Made by a program: the position numbers and the translations under genes. Positions 17,095 through 26,347 of a stretch of 64,000 bases of DNA are shown here, piece after piece. The DNA is from Canibacter sp052085365. GTDB lineage: Bacteria; Actinomycetota; Actinomycetes; Actinomycetales; Microbacteriaceae. A model generated the notes under the pieces. That model had not been told where the DNA came from, did not search any database, and saw nothing but the letters and a program-made list of their open reading frames with translations. Position 1 is the first letter of the stretch; each line of letters opens with the position of its first letter. The DNA is taken from the NCBI GenBank assembly GCA_052085365.1, contig JBQDFP010000008.1:34983-98982 (forward strand). The letters are read 5' to 3'.

Positions 17095-18005
17095 GGATTG
17101 GTTTAGTACTTGGTGAGGTCGGAAATGGCCTCCGTCGCAACCTTTCAGTTGTAGTGTCAGTGATCTTGGTGACCTTTGTGTCGCTCACCTTTGTTGGTGC
17201 AGCGATTTTGATGCAGATGCAGGTCCAGCAGATGAAAACCTTCTGGTATGACCGCGCGCAGGTCGCAATTTATCTCTGCACCGACTACGACGAGAGCGCG
17301 ACATGTTCGGGTCAAGACGTTACCGAAGATCAACTCGCGGGTGTGCAAGAGGCGCTTGAATCAGACACGATGGCGCCCTATATTGAAGATTATTTCTTTG
17401 TCGATCACGACCGCGCGTATGAAGAGTTCCAAAAGCAGTTCGAAGGCAACCCCATCGTTGATATTACGCAGCCGGAACAACTCAATCAGACGTACTGGGT
17501 GAAACTCGAGGACCCGTCTCGGTCTCAGATATTGACTGAGCAGTTCTCGAGTATGCCGGGAGTCCAAAGTGTATCCGACCAAAGAAGCCTGTTAGACAGA
17601 ATCTTCTTGTTCTTGGGGGTCGCGAGCTACACGGCCATTACGATTGCTGGCCTCATGCTTGTGGCCGCGGTGCTTTTGATCTCGACAACGATTCGACTAT
17701 CTGCATATTCTCGCCGACGGGAAATTGGGATCATGCGTCTTGTGGGCGCATCTAACCGATTTATTCAGACGCCATTCATTCTGGAAGGTGTGATCGCAGC
17801 TCTGATTGGCGCGATCCTTGCAAGCGTGGCATCGGTGGCTATTGTGAAGTTCTTTGTACAGGACTTCCTTGCCTACCAGGTTCCGTTTACGAGCTATATT
17901 ACGATTGAGCAGTCGCTTATTGTGCCACCAATATTGCTCCTAGTCGGAATACTGCTCTCTGCTGCCGCAGCTAAGGTAGCTATCACCAGATACTTACGCG
18001 TGTAG
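17091..18005 (+). CDS. ftsX: cell division protein FtsX
   Basis: Integral membrane partner of FtsE, 304 aa. One N-terminal helix (about 21-43), an extracytoplasmic domain of about 125 residues that contacts cell-wall hydrolases or their activators, then three C-terminal helices. The segment ISTTIRLSAYSRRREIGIMRLVGAS (landmark near residue 200) is the FtsX/MacB-type signature. The ATG overlaps the ftsE stop by 4 bases, implying translational coupling. The extracellular region contains two Cys (CTDYDESATC) that could form a disulfide. Confidence 0.95.
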   Translation: MRIGLVLGEVGNGLRRNLSVVVSVILVTFVSLTFVGAAILMQMQVQQMKTFWYDRAQVAIYLCTDYDESATCSGQDVTEDQLAGVQEALESDTMAPYIEDYFFVDHDRAYEEFQKQFEGNPIVDITQPEQLNQTYWVKLEDPSRSQILTEQFSSMPGVQSVSDQRSLLDRIFLFLGVASYTAITIAGLMLVAAVLLISTTIRLSAYSRRREIGIMRLVGASNRFIQTPFILEGVIAALIGAILASVASVAIVKFFVQDFLAYQVPFTSYITIEQSLIVPPILLLVGILLSAAAAKVAITRYLRV

Positions 18006-18036
18006 CCCGGACTCGGCCACACGCAACCAACACACG

Positions 18037-18074
18037 AAGCGGATGTTACTCAGAATTTTGGGTGACATCCGCTT
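18037..18074. terminator. terminator between ftsX and the DHA2 transporter gene
   Basis: Stem AAGCGGATGTTACTC pairs with GGGTGACATCCGCTT (two imperfect positions) around a short AT-rich loop. Convergent genes end on both sides. The U-tract is weak. Confidence 0.7.
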
Positions 18075-18090
18075 TGCATGTTGCTGAAGC

Positions 18091-19542
18091 TTATTCGGCC
18101 TCGACGCTGCTCGCTGCCGGCGACGCTTCACGAATGAAGAACCCAACGGTAATTGCGGCCGTAGCGATGAGTGCGCCGACAAAGAACGATGCCTGAACAC
18201 CGACCGCGAGTGCTTCGGTAGCAGAGGTGGTTGCATTATTTGACCCGGCTGAGGCAGCCGCTACTGACATAATTGTGATGAACATCGCGGTGCCTGCTGC
18301 ACCAGCGAGCTGCTGCAGCGTCGAGATCGTGGCGCTTCCGTGTGACGCAAGTTTGACTGGCAGTGAGCCCAGAGACACCGAAAATAGCGGTGTGAATGTA
18401 CAAGCGAGACCGAGACTCAAGACGAGATGGCACGCCAAAACATACCAAACTGAAGTATCCAGACCGACCGCACTGAGCATCCACATGGACCCTGCGGTAA
18501 GGAACGTTCCTGGTACCAGCAAGATCCGTGCGCCGCGCTGATCCACAACCCGACCAACGACAGGTCCGAGTGCGGCCATTAAGAGTCCGCCTGGCAGCAG
18601 CAGCAAGCCGATGACGATCATATCCAACCCGAGCACGTTTGCCGCATATATTGGCAACACAATGATCATGCCGAACAATGACATCATGCTGACTACGAGC
18701 AGTGTGGTAGCCAGCGTGTAGGGACGAGAACGGAATACACGTAAATCGAGCAGCGGTTGCTTATTTCTGGCCAGAAGCACTTGTCGCACAGTGAATAGCA
18801 CAAGCCCGATGACACCCACAACGATGGGAATGGCCGGAGCGATTGTGTCGCTACCGCTGGCTCGTTCACCAATGGCGCTGAGACCGTACACGAGTCCGCC
18901 GAAACCAAATGCTGACAAGACCACCGAAAGCCCATCGATAGGCGCACGTGACTTTTCACTAATGTTCTTGAGCGTGAGTCCGCCGATCACGATTGCGGTG
19001 ATAGCTATAGGAAGCATGATGAAGAACATCCACCGCCATGATAAGTACTGCAGCACGAGGCCCGACACTGTTGGACCGATCGCAGGAGCAGCTGACATGA
19101 CGATCGATATACGTCCCATGATGCGTCCACGGTGACGCTCGGGAACGACCGTCACCGTGGTGGTCATGAGCAGCGGCAGCATTATTGCCGTGCCAACTGC
19201 TTGAACCACACGACCGATAACGAGAAGGCCAAATCCTGGCGAGAATGCGCATAATGCAGTGCCAAGAATGAAACTCGTCAGCGCGATGAAAAAGAGCGTC
19301 CTTGTGCTCCACCGCTGAATCAGGATTCCTGTGACCGGAATCACAATGCTCATCGTGAGCAAGAACGCAGTCGTGAGCCACTGTCCGACTGACGGCTTGA
19401 CATGAAGGTCCCGCATCAGCTCAGGAAGAGCGACTCCCATAATGGTCTCATTTAATATCACTACAAATGACGACACCAGAAGAACCCAGATCGCGGCATT
19501 ATCTTCCGGGCGGATTTTATTGCTCGGGTCTGGATGAGTCAC
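18091..19542 (-). CDS. MFS transporter, DHA2 (QacA/EmrB-like) family
   Basis: Drug:H+ antiporter-2 family exporter, 483 aa with about 14 hydrophobic segments. Family motifs: LNETIMGVALPELMRDL in helix 1, the antiporter motif region GRVVQAVGTAIMLPLL, and GPVVGRVVDQRGARILL. The start is GTG at 19542; no clear Shine-Dalgarno sequence is seen. Substrate is unknown (multidrug or metabolite export). It is a single-gene unit inserted between ftsX and smpB, which are closer together in many relatives. Confidence 0.85.
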   Translation of the reverse strand: MTHPDPSNKIRPEDNAAIWVLLVSSFVVILNETIMGVALPELMRDLHVKPSVGQWLTTAFLLTMSIVIPVTGILIQRWSTRTLFFIALTSFILGTALCAFSPGFGLLVIGRVVQAVGTAIMLPLLMTTTVTVVPERHRGRIMGRISIVMSAAPAIGPTVSGLVLQYLSWRWMFFIMLPIAITAIVIGGLTLKNISEKSRAPIDGLSVVLSAFGFGGLVYGLSAIGERASGSDTIAPAIPIVVGVIGLVLFTVRQVLLARNKQPLLDLRVFRSRPYTLATTLLVVSMMSLFGMIIVLPIYAANVLGLDMIVIGLLLLPGGLLMAALGPVVGRVVDQRGARILLVPGTFLTAGSMWMLSAVGLDTSVWYVLACHLVLSLGLACTFTPLFSVSLGSLPVKLASHGSATISTLQQLAGAAGTAMFITIMSVAAASAGSNNATTSATEALAVGVQASFFVGALIATAAITVGFFIREASPAASSVEAE

Positions 19543-19772
19543 AGGGATTCTTCATGTATGCAAGAGATATACGGACGTGATGCGTGTCAGAACGCCGACG
19601 TCACTCGTTACAGAAGGTGAGACTCGGCGAAAAATTGGGCAAGGGAAAACTATAGCGTCATTTGGCGGCTGTGAGAGAACCTGTACGCAATATTGCGTAT
19701 AGAAATGGTGAGGTGCGCTAATGTAGAGGATTGCTGTAGCCATGAGTGTGGAACATGTGAAAGGAGTGCGCA

Positions 19773-20252
19773 ATGTCGAAGCAAGAACGCGGTGAGCGGC
19801 TTATCGCTTCAAACAAACGCGCTCGCCATGACTTCCAAATTTTTGACACCTACGAAGCTGGAATGGTGCTCACCGGGAGCGAAGTAAAGTCGCTCCGGAT
19901 GGGACGAGCGTCACTTGCTGAGGGGTTCATCTTTATTGAAAATGGTGAAGCTTGGCTCGAATCCGCATATATTCCCGAATATTTAAATGGATCATGGACG
20001 AACCATGCGCCACGTAGGAAACGAAAACTGCTGCTTCACCGCCATCAGATTGACAAACTTTTCATCAAGACTCGTGACGGTGGAATGACGATAGTGCCGT
20101 TGAAACTGTACTTCTTAGATGGACGAGTGAAAGTGCAGATCGCGCTCGCAAAAGGTAAACGAGAATACGACAAACGTCAAACGCTGCGCGAACAGCAGGA
20201 TAAGCGTGAAGCCGAGCGTGCAATGCGGCAGCGCAATCGCATGGGCGAGTAG
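19773..20252 (+). CDS. smpB: SsrA-binding protein SmpB
   Basis: Binds tmRNA and delivers it to stalled ribosomes for trans-translation. 159 aa with the family signature blocks ASNKRARHDFQIFDTYEAG, GSEVKSLRMGRASLAE, ENGEAWLESAYIPEY and the basic C-terminal tail (REQQDKREAERAMRQRNRMGE region) that enters the decoding centre. AAAGGAG lies 8 bases before the ATG. The tmRNA gene itself follows 153 bp downstream. Confidence 0.96.
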   Translation: MSKQERGERLIASNKRARHDFQIFDTYEAGMVLTGSEVKSLRMGRASLAEGFIFIENGEAWLESAYIPEYLNGSWTNHAPRRKRKLLLHRHQIDKLFIKTRDGGMTIVPLKLYFLDGRVKVQIALAKGKREYDKRQTLREQQDKREAERAMRQRNRMGE

Positions 20253-20271
20253 CGCGAGTTGAACGTCGCTA

Positions 20272-20301
20272 TTGCAGTACGCGATGAGATCGCGATATTA
20301 T
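20272..20301 (+). promoter_or_regulatory. sigma-70-like promoter for tmRNA with palindrome in the spacer
   Basis: TTGCAG (20272-20277) and TATTAT (20296-20301) are spaced by 18 bp. The spacer holds a perfect dyad GCGAT-GAG-ATCGC (20281-20293). Transcription would start near 20308, leaving roughly a 98-base leader to be removed before the mature tmRNA 5' end. Confidence 0.6.
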
Positions 20302-20405
20302 AGTAGGCCGGATAGAAACGCATCCGGTGAATTGGTAATTCAACAGTGGGTGAACAATCTTCGCTACAAGCGGGCGCGTACCCGTCTGTAGTGCACCCCA
20401 ACCTG

Positions 20406-20778
20406 GGGGCCGATCGGTTTCGACACGTTGGTTTGAGACCGTGGGAAGCGGGCCGAGAATGCAAGTCATCTCGTAAACGATCTTGCAAATCAATAGGTGC
20501 AAACTCTAAGCGCACCGACTTCGCTCTCGCTGCCTAGCACGAGAGACTGAAAGTCCGTCAGACCGGGTGGGCCTCCGCCCCGTGTTCTGGCGTCATTTAG
20601 GAGGCTAGCCAGTGTGTTGTGCATCAGGTCACACTGGGACGTTCACTGATGCTGGGCCTGTCATCCAAGGTGTTCGTGACAATGGATGGGGCCGAGAAAA
20701 TCGCTTGTACGAACTACGCCCGTAGAAGACACGGAATCACCAAAGTGGACCGGGGTTCGATTCCCCGCGGCTCCACCA
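20406..20778 (+). ncRNA. ssrA: transfer-messenger RNA (tmRNA)
   Basis: The 5' end GGGGCCG pairs with the 3' end CGGCTCC-A-CCA to form the alanine-tRNA-like acceptor stem; the T-arm contains GGTTCGATTCC. The tag reading frame runs from GCA at 20499 to TAG at 20535-20537 and encodes ANSKRTDFALAA, a typical actinobacterial proteolysis tag. CCA is encoded. With SmpB it rescues stalled ribosomes. Confidence 0.96.
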
Positions 20779-20782
20779 CAAA

Positions 20783-20825
20783 ACACATATGGCGACCCTT
20801 TAAAGTTGAGGGTCGCAATATGTGT
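20783..20825. terminator. bidirectional terminator after tmRNA
   Basis: A stem of two segments, ACACATAT/ATATGTGT and GCGACCCT/AGGGTCGC, with one mismatch between them. It is followed by TTATAA on the plus strand and abuts the stop codon of the convergent gene. Confidence 0.85.
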
Positions 20826-22862
20826 TTATAAGCCATCGCTCACGGTTGCTTTGTTGACTGAGCGCGTGGGAAGCTCTTGTGTCTCAACCCATTTGTGAAC
20901 GACAGCATTAAGCACACTCTGAGCAAAATGATCATGCCGCCGAAATGGGAGTGAATTGAGTCCCGGACGAGTAAATGCACCCGCGGTTGGGGCAGAGGTA
21001 AACGGTCCCAGCGCGAACTGTCTGCTCGTGTCTGGTAATTCACCCCGTTCGGTCACCGTGAGTTGGCCGGTGTTTCCCGACATTTCGTCATCAACTACTG
21101 CGAGTTCGCGCCCTTGCCCGCTTGCAATAATATGACGCAACAGCGGATTATCGCTGCGTGCAGCGGTTGCCTCGGGAAGCCATGCGTCAATTAACGCACC
21201 CGCGCTGATCGGTGACGTGGCGTACCCGAGGTCAGTGAGCACTCGGCCAGTAGCCTGAAACGCTGCCGGGCCTGTGTCGCTGGAAGGTGTGGCCAGGAGC
21301 TTCAGATCAGCACCGATGAACGATAACACTCCCGCTTCAGCAAGGGCTAGAAATTCTTCAAGACGATGTCCGGGAGGACCGCTTGCGAGATAACTGAAAA
21401 AAGTGTGCCACCTTTTGGGCAACGTCGTTGTTCTGCTGCGGGCATTCCACTTGCTTTGTGGCACCTCTGTTACCGCAAAATATGAGTACAACATCGCCAT
21501 GAACAAGCCATGGTGTGCACTGTGAACCTGTGTGGTGCGCTCGTATACGTCCCGTGCAATGTGTTCACGCACTCTGGTGTCCACGTAGTTCGAATTCGAG
21601 GTTGACATTGCGTGATGATTGAACTCTTTGTCACGGCTTGCGAATTCGATAGGAGATGTTAACGGTTGATCAAAAGATGCCAGATCAAACCAATCGGTTT
21701 GACGCGGGACGTGCTCCACAATCAAGTCCCGGAATTCTTGAGTTTGATACCCGTCTGGCAGCGCCAAAACCGTGCGTAATTTGGTGTGAAACTCGTTCCA
21801 CGTCCCGTGTACGCGTTCGGGATGTCCCGTAAAGAGTTCACGGTAGTACCCGGTCAGCAGTTCCGCCGCGACAAGTGGCCAAACCTCACGGTCAAAATCA
21901 AGAGGCTGATCAGCGCGTGCCACCGTATCGCGAAATTCGCGTCCCAAATATTCAAGTTCTGGCGCATCACCTTGAAGGACAGTCGTTGTCTTCGACCGAT
22001 ACGGGACCCCGCGACGCGACCCCATAAATAGCCGCGGTTCACGTCCGCTTGGTGCATAGCGCAGACGACCCGACTGCGTTCGGGTGAATACGCCGCCGCG
22101 GCCCTCAGTGAGAAGCACCACCAAATCGACTGCCGCGAGTCCCATGCCCCGTACGATGACGGGTGTTTTCGGCTGCAGCCATTCGTAGTCTTGGTCTGCG
22201 GTAAACGCAGGCGGAACATACGCGAGCTCATGCGTCTGTGCAAACTCTTGCAACCGTTTTGCCTCCGATGAAGGGGCAGACCCGTTGTGTCCAAGGGTAT
22301 AGACCACGATGTCGGCAGGTACCAACTTCCCAGACTCGAGATGAACAGTTTGCACGTCCCCGTCAGTATTGACTGCGGTGGCGCGATCACACAGCCACGT
22401 GACCCTCGCATTTGGGTGTGCTCGTCGAAGCACTTCTACATACGCCCAGGCCAGATAAGCGCTGTTCAGCCGCCGAGTTGGGAAGGACTGATCATTCGCT
22501 GTTGATATTTCATATTCAAGCTGATCGTCCCACCAGTTTGGACGCGCAATGAGTCCGGCGCGCACGTCACGGATCCACTCTGCAAGGGACGGTCCGGGTT
22601 CAATGGGGCCGTGAAGTTCGCAGGATTTATTAGGAAACACTGCAGCATCACTTAGCAGCGTATTCAGCTTTAACAACGGTGATTGGTCACGTCTCCAAAT
22701 ACGACCACCGCCCGGTTCGTGAGGATCAATCAGGAGAATATCGAGGGGAATATGCGGGGTATCTTGACGGTGTTGTGCGAGCAACCGTTCGAGCGTCATC
22801 AGCCCCGAAGGTCCGGCACCTATTTGAACGATACGGATGCCGCGGGCTCGTGTGTCAGTCAA
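20826..22862 (-). CDS. FAD/NAD(P)-binding protein of unknown function, 678 aa
   Basis: Opens with a dinucleotide-binding motif (GAGPSG at 15-20) in a Rossmann fold; the overall type resembles the NAD(P)/FAD-binding domain proteins of the PF13454 group. A second glycine motif (RGMGLAAVDLVVLL) lies near residue 243. No membrane helix or signal peptide. The start is TTG at 22862, which overlaps the preceding GNAT gene by 8 bases, making it the last gene of a tightly coupled four-gene operon with two LLM monooxygenases. A redox step in that pathway is inferred; the substrate is not known. Confidence 0.75.
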   Translation of the reverse strand: MTDTRARGIRIVQIGAGPSGLMTLERLLAQHRQDTPHIPLDILLIDPHEPGGGRIWRRDQSPLLKLNTLLSDAAVFPNKSCELHGPIEPGPSLAEWIRDVRAGLIARPNWWDDQLEYEISTANDQSFPTRRLNSAYLAWAYVEVLRRAHPNARVTWLCDRATAVNTDGDVQTVHLESGKLVPADIVVYTLGHNGSAPSSEAKRLQEFAQTHELAYVPPAFTADQDYEWLQPKTPVIVRGMGLAAVDLVVLLTEGRGGVFTRTQSGRLRYAPSGREPRLFMGSRRGVPYRSKTTTVLQGDAPELEYLGREFRDTVARADQPLDFDREVWPLVAAELLTGYYRELFTGHPERVHGTWNEFHTKLRTVLALPDGYQTQEFRDLIVEHVPRQTDWFDLASFDQPLTSPIEFASRDKEFNHHAMSTSNSNYVDTRVREHIARDVYERTTQVHSAHHGLFMAMLYSYFAVTEVPQSKWNARSRTTTLPKRWHTFFSYLASGPPGHRLEEFLALAEAGVLSFIGADLKLLATPSSDTGPAAFQATGRVLTDLGYATSPISAGALIDAWLPEATAARSDNPLLRHIIASGQGRELAVVDDEMSGNTGQLTVTERGELPDTSRQFALGPFTSAPTAGAFTRPGLNSLPFRRHDHFAQSVLNAVVHKWVETQELPTRSVNKATVSDGL

Positions 22863-23451
22863 AACGTGATGAGTTCTGCTGCGAGTCCGGAAGGACTGGC
22901 AGGGACTTCAGGAACGGTAACGGGTGACCGATCTGTTCACCGGAAAGCGACGTGTCGAAGTGTGGGGTGTACCCGTGCTTGAGGTACAGCGCTCGTGCTT
23001 CGGGTTGACGTGGGCCTGTCGTGAGGAAGAACTGGCGGTAACCAAGTTCGGCGCCACGATGTTCAAGTTCAGTTAAAACGAGACGTGCGAGACCGCGATT
23101 GCGATGGTCTGACGCGGTCCAGACCCGTTTAACTTCAGCGGTGTCGCCATTTTTTGGCATAAAGGCGCCACCTGAGACTGGTACGGACTGATGCAGAAGC
23201 AGCAGAAAAGCCCCGAGCGGAGCGGCAAAAAGCTCCGGCGCGTACCGGTTCAGTTCAACAATGGCGGGTTCGCCGAGCACCGCAACACCGTAGCGTTCGT
23301 CGTACTCGCGTTCAAGGTCTTTCAGGAGCGGCTCACCAAGAGGGTCCGTATACTTCACATAGGCGAACTCATATTCGTCACCGAGTGCAGGCACCGGTCG
23401 TCTAGCCTGAAACTCGGGCAGAATCTGTGTCGCCGTTGAGGCTTCAGTCAT
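22855..23451 (-). CDS. GNAT family N-acetyltransferase
   Basis: 198 aa. The C-terminal half has the GNAT core: beta-strand 4 (TAEVKRVWTASDHRNRGLAR region) with the acetyl-CoA pyrophosphate loop R-N-R-G-L-A, and the late motif ARALYLKHGYTPH. The N-terminal 80 residues are family-specific. It overlaps its upstream neighbour (ATGA) and downstream neighbour, so it is obligately co-expressed with LLM monooxygenases. Such an enzyme could N-acetylate an amino-acid substrate before oxidation, as in S-alkyl-cysteine salvage. This role is inference. Confidence 0.85.
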   Translation of the reverse strand: MTEASTATQILPEFQARRPVPALGDEYEFAYVKYTDPLGEPLLKDLEREYDERYGVAVLGEPAIVELNRYAPELFAAPLGAFLLLLHQSVPVSGGAFMPKNGDTAEVKRVWTASDHRNRGLARLVLTELEHRGAELGYRQFFLTTGPRQPEARALYLKHGYTPHFDTSLSGEQIGHPLPFLKSLPVLPDSQQNSSRFD

Positions 23452-24884
23452 GCCACTTCCTCCTTGTCTCCGGTAGAACGCAATGCCAATTCGGCAGCAC
23501 TTGGTTGGGCCGGACCAGGAGGGGAAGGCAGCCCCAAAGTATCACGCAGTTTTACGGTTTTACTTCCGGGCTTGGGCTCACCGTAAGTGGTGCGAAATAC
23601 GCCGCGTTCTTGAAGACGGGGGATAACCTGATCCACAAATTCATCCAAACCACCTGGCGTCAGGTGCGGAACCAACACGAACCCGTCAGACGCCCGGCCT
23701 TGAACATAGCGGTCAAGCTCTGCGGCAATGTGGTCGGCCGTTCCGACAAAATTGTGATGCGCAGTTTCAGCCACTGCGAGCTCTCGGACGGTGAGCCCGC
23801 CTGCATCAGCTTTTTCTCGTAAACGTTTCACTGTGGCACGACGGTCCGCCACTTGCGTAGAAACTTGCCCGAGACGCTGTTCGGAGTCTCCTGGTTCATC
23901 AGCGGGCAGCGGCCCGTCCGGGTCAAGGTTTTCGAACGTGCGGCCCCAGATAGCTTCGAGCCAGGCTTGAGCTGTCGGCGCGCTAATCTGTTGGAACGCG
24001 ATTTCACGCGAGCGTTCTTCGGCTTCCTGAGGTGAATCGCCAAGGACGAAACTTGTGGCTGGCATAATCAGGAGGTCTTCCTCGCGCCGGCCAACAGCAG
24101 GGAGGCGTCCTTTTACATCTGCATAAAACTGCTGCCCATCAGCGTAGTTGGCATGGCGTGTGAAGATCACTTCAGCATTTGCGGCCGCGAAGTTACGCCC
24201 TGCGGGGGAATCTCCTGCTTGCACGATAACTGGATACTGTTGCGGACTTCGAGGAACAGTGCTCGTGGCTGTGACATTAAACTGTGGACCAGTGTGATGT
24301 ACGGCCGAAACTCGGTTTGGATCGACAAAGATGCCATTTGCTGCGTCGGCAACAACCGCGCCCTCCTGCCATGAATCCCAAAACTGTTTCGCCAACCTGA
24401 CGAACTCTTCTGCGCGGGTATACCGTTCTGCATAGGGTAAGAATCCACCACGTCGAAAGTTTGCGCCGTGGAACGCATCGGGTGAAGTGACCACATTCCA
24501 GCCCACACGTCCACCAGATAGATGATCGATTGTGGCGAGTTGACGCGCGAGTTCGTACGGTTCATTAAACGTGCTTGTCAGAGTGCCGACTACACCAATG
24601 TGTTGGGTGACAGCGGCCATTGCCGTGATGATAGCGAGTGTTGCAGGGCGTCCTGCGACATCAAGGTCGTGGATCTGACCACCGTGTTCACGAAGGCGCA
24701 GCCCTTCAGCGAGAAAGACGTAATCGAAAAGACCACGCTCCGCAGTTTGGGCGAAGTGTTTGAACGATTCGAAATTGATCTGACTGCCAGACGCAGGATC
24801 ATTCCAAACGGTCGCGCTGTTGACTCCAGGGAAATGCGCAACCAGGTGTACCTGGCGTTTACCGTGCGAAGGGTGCGAACTCAT
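23448..24884 (-). CDS. LLM-class FMN-dependent monooxygenase, NtaA/SnaA/DszA family
   Basis: 478 aa TIM-barrel flavin monooxygenase that uses FMNH2 supplied by a separate reductase. Diagnostic segments: HFPGVNSATVW near the start, GRVGWNVVTSP, RYTRAEEFV, FNVTATSTVPRSPQ and PVIVQAGDSPAGRNFAA, all characteristic of the nitrilotriacetate/dibenzothiophene-sulfone group. Substrate is open; members attack C-N and C-S compounds. ATGA overlaps exist with both the preceding LLM gene and the following GNAT gene. The two flavin reductases encoded divergently are its likely partners. Confidence 0.88.
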   Translation of the reverse strand: MSSHPSHGKRQVHLVAHFPGVNSATVWNDPASGSQINFESFKHFAQTAERGLFDYVFLAEGLRLREHGGQIHDLDVAGRPATLAIITAMAAVTQHIGVVGTLTSTFNEPYELARQLATIDHLSGGRVGWNVVTSPDAFHGANFRRGGFLPYAERYTRAEEFVRLAKQFWDSWQEGAVVADAANGIFVDPNRVSAVHHTGPQFNVTATSTVPRSPQQYPVIVQAGDSPAGRNFAAANAEVIFTRHANYADGQQFYADVKGRLPAVGRREEDLLIMPATSFVLGDSPQEAEERSREIAFQQISAPTAQAWLEAIWGRTFENLDPDGPLPADEPGDSEQRLGQVSTQVADRRATVKRLREKADAGGLTVRELAVAETAHHNFVGTADHIAAELDRYVQGRASDGFVLVPHLTPGGLDEFVDQVIPRLQERGVFRTTYGEPKPGSKTVKLRDTLGLPSPPGPAQPSAAELALRSTGDKEEVA

Positions 24885-26197
24885 GCTGCGGTACCTGCTT
24901 TCGGATGCGAATCATCTGAGTAACGATTATGCGCTTCACTGAGATTGAGTCGTTCGCGAAGACTCGGGTGTGCGGAAGCGTGTGATGAGGATGCCGGGGA
25001 AATGCCGAGCCGGGGGAGAAGGTCGCGTTGCAGAATTTCAAGGTCCTGGGCGTTACTCAACGGCCTGAGACGCACACCGTCTATGCCCTGTGACCTCCAG
25101 CTCAGGAGCGTCTGGGCAATGGATTCTGCGCTGCCAGTGAGCACGGCCGCGTCGCTGCTGAAAATGACTCCGGCTGAATGGTGTTCGAGGGCACTATTGA
25201 GTCGATTCAGGCGCGCGTCGCCGGTTTCTGTTTCAGTGTCGAAAGCGATCACGGCGTCAACATGCACTCGAAGTGGATCGAGCCCAAGCGCTGACCGGTT
25301 GGCGTCTGCTTCAGCCTGTTGAACCTCTTGTAAAACCGTGCTGAGGCTTTTACCACGCGAAGCGCCTGCGCTGACAGCATTATTCTCAGGAGTAATAAAG
25401 ACCACATCGGCTGAATGCGCGGCAAGCTGGTACACCGGCCAGGTGTGAGCGAGAAGGGTGACGGGGATTTGTCCTTGTGGGGAACGCGGCACGATAGAAG
25501 GCCCTACAACATTGAAATGTTGACCTGTGAAGTGAATATGGTGCACCTTATTGCGGTCAAGAAAACGTGAAGTATGTTCATCGCGAATAATCGCATCGTC
25601 TTCCCAGCTGTCCCAAAGTCGCCGTGCAACCTCAACGGCATCCCCGGCTTCGTCAAGAAGCGCATCTAGCGCAGCATTTGTCCGTCCCGCGAGAACACTG
25701 TCACGACTGACAGTAGGTGTGGGTCGACGCCCGAACGCAGCAGCCTCTTGTGCACCTGAGGAGATCTTGACCTGTGCGCCGGCGCGACCCTCGGAAATAT
25801 GATCAAGCGTTTGAAGCGCCGTTGCAATGTGAAATGGTTCGGTGTGCGTCACGGTCACTGTCGGAATGATTCCAATATTGGGCACATTCGCGGCGACCCA
25901 GTTTGCGATCAAGTGTGCATCGAGTCGGCCCTGCAAGACACCGGCATCGGGAACTGCCGGAACGTGAGGGTTCGTGCCCACGGTGTCAGCACTTTGCAGA
26001 GTGAGCGAGTCTTCAAGAGTAACGAAATCGATGCCAGATTCTTCGAGCTCACGAATGATGCTTTGCCAGTACGCCGCTGTAAATACACCGGTTGCGTTAC
26101 TGCCAGCCTCACGCCATGAGGCTGGATGCCACCCAGTGCCGTTGAGCGCAACACCGACCGCAACCGCGGGAGCATTAGAGTCAATTATGGAAGCCAT
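24881..26197 (-). CDS. second LLM-class flavin-dependent oxidoreductase
   Basis: 438 aa, first gene of the minus-strand operon. Shares the luciferase-like barrel with its neighbour: DFVTLEDSL, ALQTLDHISEGRAGAQV (the LLM equivalent of LDHLSGGR.GWN), FNVVGPSIVPRSPQGQIPVTLL and ADVVFITP. It is more divergent and shorter than the NtaA-type enzyme, so the two may act on successive intermediates or form a hetero-oligomer. It ends with a His/Ser-rich tail. The start at 26197 faces the divergent flavin reductase genes across a 176-bp control region. Confidence 0.82.
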   Translation of the reverse strand: MASIIDSNAPAVAVGVALNGTGWHPASWREAGSNATGVFTAAYWQSIIRELEESGIDFVTLEDSLTLQSADTVGTNPHVPAVPDAGVLQGRLDAHLIANWVAANVPNIGIIPTVTVTHTEPFHIATALQTLDHISEGRAGAQVKISSGAQEAAAFGRRPTPTVSRDSVLAGRTNAALDALLDEAGDAVEVARRLWDSWEDDAIIRDEHTSRFLDRNKVHHIHFTGQHFNVVGPSIVPRSPQGQIPVTLLAHTWPVYQLAAHSADVVFITPENNAVSAGASRGKSLSTVLQEVQQAEADANRSALGLDPLRVHVDAVIAFDTETETGDARLNRLNSALEHHSAGVIFSSDAAVLTGSAESIAQTLLSWRSQGIDGVRLRPLSNAQDLEILQRDLLPRLGISPASSSHASAHPSLRERLNLSEAHNRYSDDSHPKAGTAA

Positions 26198-26268
26198 GCG
26201 GCAAGCTTATGTCTGTCGCTTGTGGGCTGCGCAATAGGCTCGAAATATTAAGTAACCTTATGCCAGCT

Positions 26269-26278
26269 ATTACGTAAT
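26269..26278. promoter_or_regulatory. 10-bp palindrome in the monooxygenase divergent promoter region
   Basis: ATTACGTAAT is a perfect palindrome 72 bp from the first LLM gene start and 96 bp from the flavin reductase start. A regulator site is possible; no factor is identified. Confidence 0.35.
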
Positions 26279-26317
26279 GTTTCGGGTGTTGTGTGATGTC
26301 AAGCTCGAATTCAATAC

Positions 26318-26347
26318 GCTGAGACCTCAGCCTCGGTGACCAGTCAC
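26318..26347. promoter_or_regulatory. two adjacent inverted repeats upstream of the flavin reductase operon
   Basis: GCTGAG-AC-CTCAGC (26318-26331) and GTGAC-CA-GTCAC (26336-26347) are perfect dyads whose centres are 17 bp apart. They lie 26-56 bp before the ATG at 26374, where an operator or mRNA hairpins could act. Confidence 0.5.
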
